This document shows, piece by piece, positions 1-7,579 of a stretch of DNA of 35,221 nucleotides; position 1 is the stretch's first letter, and the number at the start of each line of letters is the position of its first letter. Source of the stretch: an uncultured Saprospiraceae bacterium. Lineage in GTDB: Bacteria; Bacteroidota; Bacteroidia; Chitinophagales; Saprospiraceae. Location of the stretch: NCBI GenBank assembly GCA_937929945.1, contig CALFUK010000091.1, forward strand, positions 1 to 35,221, in the 5' to 3' direction. The position numbers and the translations under genes are program-made. A model generated the notes under the pieces. The model saw only the letters and a list, made by a program, of their open reading frames with translations, did no database searches and was not told where the DNA came from.

Positions 1-2
1 TA

Positions 3-2258
3 TTCATCTCATCGGGGGCGAGTGGTCAGAGCACTACAGGGACAGACTTTTGGATCAGCTTCATGCAGCATGTGGATCAAGGGGACAATACCATGGTCGT
101 CATGATCACCTCCACTGTATACACCACGGGTACGGTGTCCATGCCAAGAAGTACCTTTAGCCAAGACTTTGAGGTCTTCCCCAATGTCGTGCAGCTGATC
201 ACCGTGCCAAGCAGTGCTGAGACGAGAGGATCTGAACAGATCAATGATAATGCCCTCCACGTCAGCAGTCAGAATCCAATCTCGGTGTACATCCACCAAT
301 ACCATGGTTTCAGATCTGAGGCCACTATCGTCCTTCCTACGCCTGCCTTGTCTAATCAATATTATGTAATGAGCTACACGGGCATCGATGCCTTCAATGC
401 TTCGGGAGAATCAGAGTTCATCATCGTCGGGATAGAAGATGAGACGACGATAGACTTTACTGTATCGGATCACACTCAGAGAGGTATGGAGCCAGGTGAG
501 TCCAAGACCATCACGATAAATCGGGGGCAAACCTATCAAGTCAGAGCCAGAAATAGTACAGATGATTTGTCTGGTACTTTCATCAGTGGCGATAAGACAT
601 TCAATGTATTTTCAGGTGCCTCATGGTCAGGCGTGCCTCGCTTCTGTGGGACCTTTGATAATCTATTAGAGCAGATGAACCCCGTAGATACCTGGGGTAG
701 CCGCTACGTCACCATCCCCACTCAGGATAATACCAGAGATGTATTCAGACTACTCGCTGCCACAGATCAGACCACCATCACCGTCACTGATCTCAGTGGT
801 GTGGTCGACACTTATACTGTAGACAGAGGAGAATATGTAGAATACCAAAAATCCACCAGTACCTTTATAGAAGCAGACCAGCCGATCATGGTCGCTCAAT
901 ACCTGACGGGGCGCGACTGCACCGCTAACTCAGAAGGAGATCCTTCCATGGTCATCCTCAACTCTGTCGAGCAAATCAAAGATACCATCACCTTGTACAA
1001 TTCTTCATTCCAGAACATCAGCCAGAACTACATCTCCATCATCGGCAAGACGAACGATACTGACAATGTCAGCTTCGATGGGTCATCAATCATGGACCTG
1101 GGCTCCAGCTGGACACCCATCGGTCTCAATCAAGAATTCAGCTATACAGTCCTGCGTGTCGGTACGGGATCACACACCATCATATCACAAGGATGTGGGG
1201 TGATTGCTTCAGCTTTTGGACTGGGAGATGCAGAGTCATATGCCTATGCGGGAGGTGCCAGTTTTAATAAAATAAACGCCAGCCCTATCCCTGATGGTGA
1301 GTGTGTGGGCATACCAGTGAGCTTTGATTCGGGCCTCCCACCCGCCAGATACAACATCACTTGGGATGTCGGTCATGCAGGGTTCAGCACCGGAGAGCAC
1401 CAGTTCGAGTACATGTATCCGGAGATCGAAGCCGACTACGCTGTCAGTGTGATCATCGAAGATCTATGTTTTGACGAGACGGAGATGCAGGAAAAAATCA
1501 TCAAGATCAGCTTTCAGCAAGAAGTCGATGTCGCACCCGACATTCCAGTGATATGTGAGGGAGAGACCCTAATGCTCGAAGCTTTTGACCTGGCAAATGC
1601 CAGCTTCCTCTGGACAGGGCCTGAGGAGTATCGTTCGGTAGAGCAGGTCTCATCTATCGAAAATATTACACCAGCACTCTCAGGCGAATATCAGCTCGTG
1701 GGTACCGTCTTCGGCTGTAAGACTAAGGCTAAGTCTATCTCAGTCGGCATCAAACCCAGACCCATGCCTGATCTGGGCCAAGACAGCGTAATCTGCGAAA
1801 ATGACATAGACCCTACAAAACTATCCGCAGGAGATTATGCTGAATATGAATGGTCCACTGGCAGTCAGCAGCCTATTCTCGATGTATTTCAAGCTGGAAC
1901 ATATACGGTCACTATCACGGATGAATTCAACTGTATGGCAGCAGACACGCTCATCCTTCTACCACAGTGCCCCACAGCCATTTATGTCCCTACCGCCTTC
2001 AGCCCAAACGATGATGGCACCAATGATCTATTCAGCGTCGATGCCTTTGATCTGATTTCCATGGAGTTCTTCATCTATGATCGCTGGGGCAACATTGTCT
2101 TCGAGTCTGAGTCTGAGGATGAATCATGGGATGGCACTTATGGCAATCTACCATCAGCTGCAGGCATATACTCTTGGGTACTCAGCTACGAAGGTTATGA
2201 TGAGGAAGGTCAGGTGATCGAAGACACCGTTAATGGGATGATTCAGTTGATGCGATAA
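3..2258 (+). CDS. Adhesin-like secreted protein with IgGFc-binding-type domain and T9SS type B sorting domain (5' partial)
   Basis: The reading frame is open from the window edge, so the N-terminus is missing. Before the first in-frame ATG (position 63) the frame reads SSGASGQSTTGTDFWISF, typical of the residues just after a signal peptide in IgGFc-binding-like surface proteins; ATG 63 is therefore not the start. Residues counted from position 63: about 1-400 form the repetitive beta-rich IgGFc-binding-like region, about 400-635 hold PKD/Ig-like modules with paired cysteines (CVGIP, CEGETL, CENDI), and about 638-731 form the gliding-motility-associated CHU_C domain (PTAFSPNDDGTND, then YDRWGNIVF and WDGTY). 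That domain is known to direct export through T9SS and attachment at the cell surface. The ligand is unknown. It converges on the gene at 2326, with short direct repeats after the stop codon. Confidence 0.85.
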   Translation, partial: FISSGASGQSTTGTDFWISFMQHVDQGDNTMVVMITSTVYTTGTVSMPRSTFSQDFEVFPNVVQLITVPSSAETRGSEQINDNALHVSSQNPISVYIHQYHGFRSEATIVLPTPALSNQYYVMSYTGIDAFNASGESEFIIVGIEDETTIDFTVSDHTQRGMEPGESKTITINRGQTYQVRARNSTDDLSGTFISGDKTFNVFSGASWSGVPRFCGTFDNLLEQMNPVDTWGSRYVTIPTQDNTRDVFRLLAATDQTTITVTDLSGVVDTYTVDRGEYVEYQKSTSTFIEADQPIMVAQYLTGRDCTANSEGDPSMVILNSVEQIKDTITLYNSSFQNISQNYISIIGKTNDTDNVSFDGSSIMDLGSSWTPIGLNQEFSYTVLRVGTGSHTIISQGCGVIASAFGLGDAESYAYAGGASFNKINASPIPDGECVGIPVSFDSGLPPARYNITWDVGHAGFSTGEHQFEYMYPEIEADYAVSVIIEDLCFDETEMQEKIIKISFQQEVDVAPDIPVICEGETLMLEAFDLANASFLWTGPEEYRSVEQVSSIENITPALSGEYQLVGTVFGCKTKAKSISVGIKPRPMPDLGQDSVICENDIDPTKLSAGDYAEYEWSTGSQQPILDVFQAGTYTVTITDEFNCMAADTLILLPQCPTAIYVPTAFSPNDDGTNDLFSVDAFDLISMEFFIYDRWGNIVFESESEDESWDGTYGNLPSAAGIYSWVLSYEGYDEEGQVIEDTVNGMIQLMR

Positions 2259-2265
2259 TTTTGTT

Positions 2266-2310
2266 GATGTGATGATTTTGTTGATGCGGTGATGTGATGA
2301 TTTTGTTGAT
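2266..2310. repeat. Two 20-bp perfect direct repeats between convergent genes
   Basis: The unit GATGTGATGATTTTGTTGAT occurs at 2266-2285 and again at 2291-2310, separated by GCGGT (period 25). A third, shorter copy of ATTTTGTTGATG starts at 2258, overlapping the stop codon of the upstream gene. The array lies in the short gap between two convergent genes. No hairpin terminator is obvious there. It may have arisen by slippage; no function is visible. Confidence 0.7.
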
Positions 2311-2325
2311 TGAAGTCTGTAAGTC

Positions 2326-2769
2326 TCATAAAATTTGAGAATTCGCCTCTACATTTGCCTTTATACGCTTCAGGATTCCAATGGCTTGTTGGTTCACGAT
2401 GCCTGCCACGATTTTAGAGCCCAACTTAAAAATACCTGACAACTTAAACTCCAAGGCGATGCGTAGATCGGTCCCATCTGAAGTAGGCTTTAACTCCAGG
2501 TCAGCTCGAATGGGAAAAATACTTTTGATGGTTTTAGCAGAAGATCGCACGTTCTCTCTATAGTCTACTAGCTCATATGTCGTCTCTATTCTTCTACCGC
2601 CGATCAGTGCCACTTCTGTATAGCGGCTGCCCAGTCTGATAGGGCCTTCCGTCAGCATGATGACTTCCTCCAGCGCCGGGATGTAGTCGATTCTGTTATT
2701 GACATCCATGATGTACTGGAAGATTTGCTCAGGGGGTGCGTGGATATGGATCACTTGCTGTGCTGTCAT
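2326..2769 (-). CDS. SRPBCC (START/polyketide cyclase-like) family protein
   Basis: This is a small protein of about 147 residues with the SRPBCC pattern: an N-terminal strand (TAQQVIHIHAPPEQIFQYI) with the usual helix that begins 'P-E-x-(I/V)-F', a central 'GxRYTE' strand, and a long C-terminal helix (GIVNQQAIGILKRIKANVE). Such proteins have a hydrophobic cavity that binds lipids or small aromatic ligands; the ligand here cannot be read from the sequence. I chose ATG 2769 because the domain begins right there. An in-frame ATG at 2814 would add 15 residues (MCSTKPSLLNFCCSD) that do not fit the fold, but it cannot be excluded. It is probably the last gene of a greA-HIT-SRPBCC unit, 35-80 bases downstream of the HIT gene. 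Confidence 0.75.
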   Translation of the reverse strand: MTAQQVIHIHAPPEQIFQYIMDVNNRIDYIPALEEVIMLTEGPIRLGSRYTEVALIGGRRIETTYELVDYRENVRSSAKTIKSIFPIRADLELKPTSDGTDLRIALEFKLSGIFKLGSKIVAGIVNQQAIGILKRIKANVEANSQIL

Positions 2770-2849
2770 ATCAGAGCAACAAAAATTAAGGAGTGATGGT
2801 TTGGTGGAGCACAACCAAAGCTTGATTTTTACGGTATAAATATATGATA

Positions 2850-3248
2850 CTACAGCTTGACCTGATCTGCTATCAGCTTTGCTGTAGCTGCCATTTCTTC
2901 TGGCGTCATAGCCACTGGCGGGGTAGAGAAATCAATGTCTCCCATGCTATTGATGGGGACTAAATGTATATGCGCATGGGGTACTTCTAATCCAATGACT
3001 GCTGTGGCGATTCGATCGCAGGGACATACTTCCTTAATAGCTGCAGCGACACGCTTAGAGAAGAGTGCCATGTGAGTCAAGGTCTCATCGTCCAAATCAA
3101 AGTATCGATCTACCTCATATTTTGGCACGACCAGGGTGTGGCCCTTTTGCCTGGGATTGATATCTAAGAATGCGTAGCAGAGCTCATCCTCCGCTATCTT
3201 ATAAGATGGTATATCTCCGTTTATGATTTTTGTAAAAAGTGTGGGCAT
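2850..3248 (-). CDS. HIT family hydrolase (histidine triad)
   Basis: This 132-residue protein has the full histidine triad layout. The N-terminal TLFTKIINGDIPSYKIAED and the strand FLDINPRQKGHTLVVPK are characteristic of HINT-type enzymes. The triad VPHAHIHLVP lies at residues 89-98, with histidines 91, 93 and 95; the middle histidine of the triad is the nucleophile in the family. These proteins hydrolyse adenosine phosphoramidates or related nucleotidyl conjugates in the cytoplasm. CPC at residues 75-77 is unusual but probably incidental. The start lies 3 bases after the greA stop codon, so the two genes are very likely co-transcribed. Confidence 0.92.
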   Translation of the reverse strand: MPTLFTKIINGDIPSYKIAEDELCYAFLDINPRQKGHTLVVPKYEVDRYFDLDDETLTHMALFSKRVAAAIKEVCPCDRIATAVIGLEVPHAHIHLVPINSMGDIDFSTPPVAMTPEEMAATAKLIADQVKL

Positions 3249-3251
3249 GGG

Positions 3252-3725
3252 CTATATGGTGATGTTCAGAATCTCCAGCTGCATCTCACCTCGGGGGGTC
3301 TCTATAGTGGCCACCTCTCCTACTTTCTTACCGAGTAGACCCTCGCCTATCGGCGATGAGACAGATATTTTCTTTTGGCTGATATCCGCCTCGGACTCTG
3401 ATACGATCTTATAGGTGAACTCCTTATTCATCTTTAGGTTCTTGATGGTCACCGTGGTCAGGATAGACACTTGACTGGTATCGATGTCTTCCTCTTTGAG
3501 AAATTTGACATTAGCCAGCTGCTTCTCTAATTCATTGATTTTAGCCTCATGCATGCCCTGAGCATCCTTCGCAGCATCATATTCTGCATTCTCCGACAGA
3601 TCTCCTTTGTCCCGGGCGGTGGCTATGGCATCAGCGATTTGCTTTCGGCCCGTCGTTTTCATCACATCCAGCTCTGCCATCAATCTCTCATATACCTCTT
3701 GAGTCATGTAAGACACTTTCATCAT
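3252..3725 (-). CDS. greA: Transcription elongation factor GreA
   Basis: At 157 residues it has normal GreA length. The N-terminal coiled coil ends in the tip motif GDLSENAEYDAAKDAQ, with acidic residues D42 and E45 in the positions that coordinate the catalytic Mg2+ in backtracked RNA polymerase. The C-terminal FKBP-like domain has the usual SPIGEGLLGKKVGEVATIETPRG. GreA enters the polymerase secondary channel and stimulates cleavage of the 3' end of the nascent RNA. Two consecutive ATG codons (3725 and 3722) can serve as start. It is the first gene of a compact minus-strand unit (greA, HIT, SRPBCC). The roughly 215 bases upstream hold no gene that I can see. Confidence 0.96.
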   Translation of the reverse strand: MMKVSYMTQEVYERLMAELDVMKTTGRKQIADAIATARDKGDLSENAEYDAAKDAQGMHEAKINELEKQLANVKFLKEEDIDTSQVSILTTVTIKNLKMNKEFTYKIVSESEADISQKKISVSSPIGEGLLGKKVGEVATIETPRGEMQLEILNITI

Positions 3726-3942
3726 TATAACTTTTAGTGTTGATAAATGCTCGGCCTATTGTCGTGCCGAGAGTTGTGGGATAATATGTAGTGCGATCTC
3801 TTTCATTAAACAATAGAACGCTTCTTGAGTAGAAGCTTTCCTAGTATAAAATCAAATATACTCAATGATTTAGAAGATCACAAACCAACGAGGAAGCAAT
3901 ACGAAAGATTAGATTTTTACTCAATTAAATGACTAAGCTAAC

Positions 3943-4494
3943 TTATGCCGAACCCATCTTTACCTTGATAAATATAGAAGCAATTAGAGCATTAATCAAC
4001 GATACTATAAGTCCAGTAAGTGAATTAAATGGTAGTTTGGACCACTGAAAAGAGTATTGCTCATCAGCATTATCAATAACATCTTGTTTTACATCTTCTA
4101 AGGCCACTGCTATGTCAGCCTCGTCGGATCCCCCAATTTGAGCACCAAATGTATATCCGACTTCAGCAGCCTTAAGATTCAAATCCAGCACAGTAGCCTT
4201 CATCTCGACATCATTTTGATATAAAAAAATACTAAAAACGGTAGAGATCAAGAATCCTAAAAAGGCAGCCGGAAAAATATATCTCAGCGATTCTCCGTAG
4301 GATAACTCTGGATGCTCATTCGTTCTCAAAAATTTCCTTCCTACAAGGATCAATATGATAATTGATAAAAAGAAAGACAAACCCATGTACCACCCAGAAA
4401 ACATAGTCTCTGGTGAAAGACCAAACTTTATGATAAGAGTCATAAGAATATTAATAGTTCCAAGTGCTAATCCAATTTTTAAAATAGTCTTCAT
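3943..4494 (-). CDS. DUF4199 family membrane protein
   Basis: This 183-residue protein has four predicted membrane segments, at about residues 5-23, 34-53, 72-92 and 158-178. A polar loop lies between segments 3 and 4 (residues 93-157). The layout, with the strand ELSYGESLRYIFPAAFLGFLIS before segment 3, is that of the DUF4199 family, which is widespread in Bacteroidota and has no known function. It is followed at a distance by another minus-strand membrane protein gene but is not clearly in one operon with it, since about 90 bases separate them. No catalytic motif is visible. Confidence 0.8.
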   Translation of the reverse strand: MKTILKIGLALGTINILMTLIIKFGLSPETMFSGWYMGLSFFLSIIILILVGRKFLRTNEHPELSYGESLRYIFPAAFLGFLISTVFSIFLYQNDVEMKATVLDLNLKAAEVGYTFGAQIGGSDEADIAVALEDVKQDVIDNADEQYSFQWSKLPFNSLTGLIVSLINALIASIFIKVKMGSA

Positions 4495-4586
4495 ATCACT
4501 ACAGTTTTAGCTTTAGATTGCCTATCAGTAAAGAGCTAAGTTTAATCATCCACTTGGGTGTCTTAGTTATTTACATCACAGACATT

Positions 4587-6146
4587 TTATTGATTTTGTT
4601 TTATTTTTCGAAATGGTATTCTTCTGACTCGATTATTCTTCATCACGCGTATCAAATGCTCACCATAGGCCAAGGTATCAAGATTATAGTGGCATAAGAT
4701 ACCTTTTTCCAGCATATTAGGGTGTATGTAAAATTTGCATTCCAGATCATCTTTGACGTCTTCCTGGTCAATGGTGATTTCTGCCAGCTTTAAAAATTCT
4801 GATTTGACCAATTTAATTTTATCCTTCATATAGTCATTACGCTCGATAGCATAGTGACTCCTGATGGAACTCTTGACCCCACTTAGATCGCCATCCAGAT
4901 CACCATATCGCTTTAACAGTGCAGAATCCTCTTGGGTCAGCTCATCTTTCCTAAGCAGTTTGTTGATTAATTTTATTTCACTGACCTCCTGCTTGATCAG
5001 TTCTGCCATGCCTTCGTCTTTATGGCTTTCATCCATGATCTTATGCCTCAGGCCTCCTTTTCGAAATGGATCTAAAGAAATACCTAAAGAATCTAACAAG
5101 TCATTATCATCCTCTCTGTATTCGATAAATAAGCTGAGATTGTTATGATCAAATTCATAATGATTGATACTGGCCCTGCTAATCTTAGTTCTGGATACAC
5201 GCTTACCCAGAGCCTCCAAGGTCATATAGTGCTCTCTTCTGAGGTCATCATAATTCACATAATTAATCGAAGCCTCAGAGATGTGTGACTGGTACGAATC
5301 CCCCAAGTCAAAGGAAGGAAAATAGTCATACCTCTCAGAGTAGAAGCCACTCAAAGTGAATAACATCACGGTATAAGGCAGAGCTAAAAAGAAGAGTTTT
5401 CTGGTGTATTTATTATCAATGAAATTCAAGAGTAGCGGCCTGAAAAAGAAGGATAAAGATATAGCAGAAAAAAATCGGTAAATCCATAAATAAATCCCTG
5501 AAACCAATTTATCCTCTATCTTCTTAAAAGCTCCCAGCGTCAGAAAGTCAATAAAGACGATGAAACCCATACCGTAGTATAATATGCCAAACACAATAGG
5601 AATACCACTACTTTCTTCGCGTAAATCCAAGAAACTTTCTAAGGCATTGATGATGATGACAAAAAATAAATTGAAAGCAAAAAATGACAGCAGCATGAAA
5701 AACAATAGAAAGGTAAACGAGAATAAAATACTGCTAAACTTCTCCAGCTTCTCAATGTATTCGTCATAGCTGCCGATCTTTTTCTTATAGAATCTAGTGA
5801 AGCGTTCAGAATAATTGAGATTATCAAAGTCAATGTCACCAGATACATAGCGCAAGCCAATCGCCCCGATCCAAAAGCCCCGGATCACGATGTGAAATAA
5901 TAAATTAACCAAAAATATCAGTCGGCTCGCCCAGAGTAATGCTACAAAAGTGCCTAAGTGAAAGTCAATGGAAGAAACGCTATTTACCTCATGGTAATAC
6001 TGCAGGCTCAAAATAAGACCCTCCGACTCATAGATCCCAAAAAGGGCCAATCCAGAGATCAGTAACTCCAGCTGCCAGCTCTCCTGTTGCAACTTCTCCA
6101 GCCACTCAGAGAAAAAATTTTTCTTATTAATGATGTCCTGTTCCAA
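4587..6146 (-). CDS. Hypothetical polytopic membrane protein
   Basis: I do not recognise a named family. The 519-residue protein has about six hydrophobic segments in its first half (about 26-48, 64-92, 138-168, 182-206, 217-240, 250-268). A charged soluble half (270-519) follows, ending in a very basic tail (VRRIPFRKIKQNQ). The start SEWLEKLQQESWQLELLISGLALFGIYES is amphipathic and then hydrophobic, with no cleavable signal peptide. The soluble half is rich in D, E and K, consistent with a regulatory or scaffold domain, but shows no nucleotide-binding or catalytic motif. It stands alone, between a DUF4199 gene and a decayed antitoxin gene. It looks like a genuine gene because of its length and ordinary composition. 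Confidence 0.75.
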   Translation of the reverse strand: MEQDIINKKNFFSEWLEKLQQESWQLELLISGLALFGIYESEGLILSLQYYHEVNSVSSIDFHLGTFVALLWASRLIFLVNLLFHIVIRGFWIGAIGLRYVSGDIDFDNLNYSERFTRFYKKKIGSYDEYIEKLEKFSSILFSFTFLLFFMLLSFFAFNLFFVIIINALESFLDLREESSGIPIVFGILYYGMGFIVFIDFLTLGAFKKIEDKLVSGIYLWIYRFFSAISLSFFFRPLLLNFIDNKYTRKLFFLALPYTVMLFTLSGFYSERYDYFPSFDLGDSYQSHISEASINYVNYDDLRREHYMTLEALGKRVSRTKISRASINHYEFDHNNLSLFIEYREDDNDLLDSLGISLDPFRKGGLRHKIMDESHKDEGMAELIKQEVSEIKLINKLLRKDELTQEDSALLKRYGDLDGDLSGVKSSIRSHYAIERNDYMKDKIKLVKSEFLKLAEITIDQEDVKDDLECKFYIHPNMLEKGILCHYNLDTLAYGEHLIRVMKNNRVRRIPFRKIKQNQ

Positions 6147-6282
6147 AGAATTCTATTCAGTCCCTTAATGTAAGGAATTCTAATAGAAAAGATTCTTAGA
6201 TCAGACGAAGATTGAGAACTATCGGACGAAGTAAAGCTTACACAGCCTGCTTCAGCTCATGCTTTCCAATTCACAAGTTCTA

Positions 6283-6507
6283 CTATATGATACTCTTATT
6301 GATTGAATTATTCAGCACATGCGGTTTGTTGAATACCTCTTACGTCATGTTAAAGTGAGCCATGAGTTTTCTACTTGTCTCTTTGGATAAGCCTTTTTGA
6401 TAGTGTAATATCTTAGAGACAGTGCCTTTGGATCATCCAAGGATAGCCGCCAGGTCTTTTGACGTCAGCTTGTGATTGTTTTTTAAAGTCCTGAATGTAA
6501 TCTTACA
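6283..6507 (-). pseudogene. Decayed HigA-type helix-turn-helix antitoxin gene
   Basis: Reading the minus strand from about 6507 gives a HigA-like C-terminal HTH region interrupted by two stop codons. In order it reads TFRTLKNNHKLTSKDLAAIL, G, stop (TGA, 6433-6435), SKGTVSKILHYQKGLSKETS, RKLMAHFNMT, stop (TAA, 6340-6342), EVFNKPHVLNNSINKSII, and a final stop at 6283. The core SKGTVSKIL...KGLSKETSRKL is the recognition-helix region typical of HigA antitoxins. Both internal stops can be explained by single C-to-T changes (CGA to TGA, CAA to TAA). No HigB-type toxin gene is visible; the upstream end runs into the PorV-like gene. Translation would stop early, so it is almost certainly non-functional. 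Confidence 0.7.
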
Positions 6508-7579
6508 AATTAAGCCTGACCGTAAAATTATGTGTCCCTCTGAATGGATCAGTAGCTCGGTAGGCATAATCTATACCTATCTTCTGATTCGCCAGCTTTT
6601 TCACCGGCAGATACAAAGAGAAGCCTGCTGCGAATCCCGTGTAGACACTACGCTCTACCTGGGTACCAGGATCCAATTCGACCTTATAAGCAGCACGCAG
6701 CGCGACAAAGTCTTTGAAAAAAAATTCCACGCCAGCTCCCAGCTCATCACGAGAGAATGAATTAGCCGTAAAGTTAGCCAAGGTCCTGATCTTGATGTCT
6801 GCCGTGGGCAGGAAGTCATAGGACATCCCAATATTCAGTAATGATGGCAACTCAAAGCTTTCTGCTCTGGCATCAAAGGTGATCGGGAAGTCAGTGGTCG
6901 TACCAGGATTCTGTACTTCATAAGAGAGCCCCTCACCGCCGAAGGTCATGGGTGAGCCAATGTTACGCAGTGATATACCGAGCTTAAAATTATCATCTTC
7001 ACCTGTCACATATTGTACACCAGCATCCAGCGCTATCCCAAAGGCACTGGCATTCGTCAGTGACTCCGAGATGCCTCGGACCAAGATACCGACAGATATC
7101 TTATTCGCGTAGATGTAGGAATAGCCGACACCAATATGAAAAAAATTAGGCGAAAAGGTACCGCCCGTCCCTTCTGGCTGGGCAGCGGTCGTGATCGGAA
7201 TATCTCCAAAATCCACTGATGTGAGCGTCACACCAAATGCGCTATTCTCTCCCATCTTACGCCCAAAGCCTATAGCATTCAGTTTGATATCCGTACCCTC
7301 GAAGAGACGTGTATTCGAGATGAGTAATTCGCTGCCTTGGACCCGACTGAGTCCAGCTATATTCAGCCTCAGCGCTTCTACACCGAAGACTGAAGCGGTA
7401 CTCATCGAATGGAGTCCAGCGCTTCTAGCCCAGGGATTGAAGAGCAGCTCCGTCGCTCCAGCTTCGCCCTGGCGATCAGGATTACCAGCGTAGATCTGTA
7501 CACAGGCCAGACCTGTCATCATGAGCAGGCAGGCTCGCCTCAGCATCTTCTTTGTCATATTTCTTGTTATACAGATCAT
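6503..7579 (-). CDS. PorV/PorQ family outer-membrane protein
   Basis: This 358-residue protein has a signal peptide (cleavage plausible after VQIYA) followed by a beta-barrel-like sequence. The signature of PorV/PorQ-type proteins is clear: FNPWARSAGLHSMSTASVFGVEALRLNIAGL near residue 47 onward, then repeated amphipathic strands, ending in FTVRLNL. PorV in T9SS shuttles substrates to the attachment complex at the outer membrane, and related proteins are often encoded beside individual T9SS clients. Its ATG (7579) overlaps the stop of the 1348-residue secreted protein as ATGA, which argues for translational coupling; ATG 7558 is an alternative that gives a more ordinary signal peptide. It is the last gene of the operon and probably serves its secreted partner (inference). 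Confidence 0.85.
   Translation of the reverse strand: MICITRNMTKKMLRRACLLMMTGLACVQIYAGNPDRQGEAGATELLFNPWARSAGLHSMSTASVFGVEALRLNIAGLSRVQGSELLISNTRLFEGTDIKLNAIGFGRKMGENSAFGVTLTSVDFGDIPITTAAQPEGTGGTFSPNFFHIGVGYSYIYANKISVGILVRGISESLTNASAFGIALDAGVQYVTGEDDNFKLGISLRNIGSPMTFGGEGLSYEVQNPGTTTDFPITFDARAESFELPSLLNIGMSYDFLPTADIKIRTLANFTANSFSRDELGAGVEFFFKDFVALRAAYKVELDPGTQVERSVYTGFAAGFSLYLPVKKLANQKIGIDYAYRATDPFRGTHNFTVRLNL

Noticed and set aside
2258-2311. Short repeats considered as a CRISPR array.
   Set aside because: Only two or three imperfectly spaced copies, a 5-base spacer, AT-rich unit and no cas genes.
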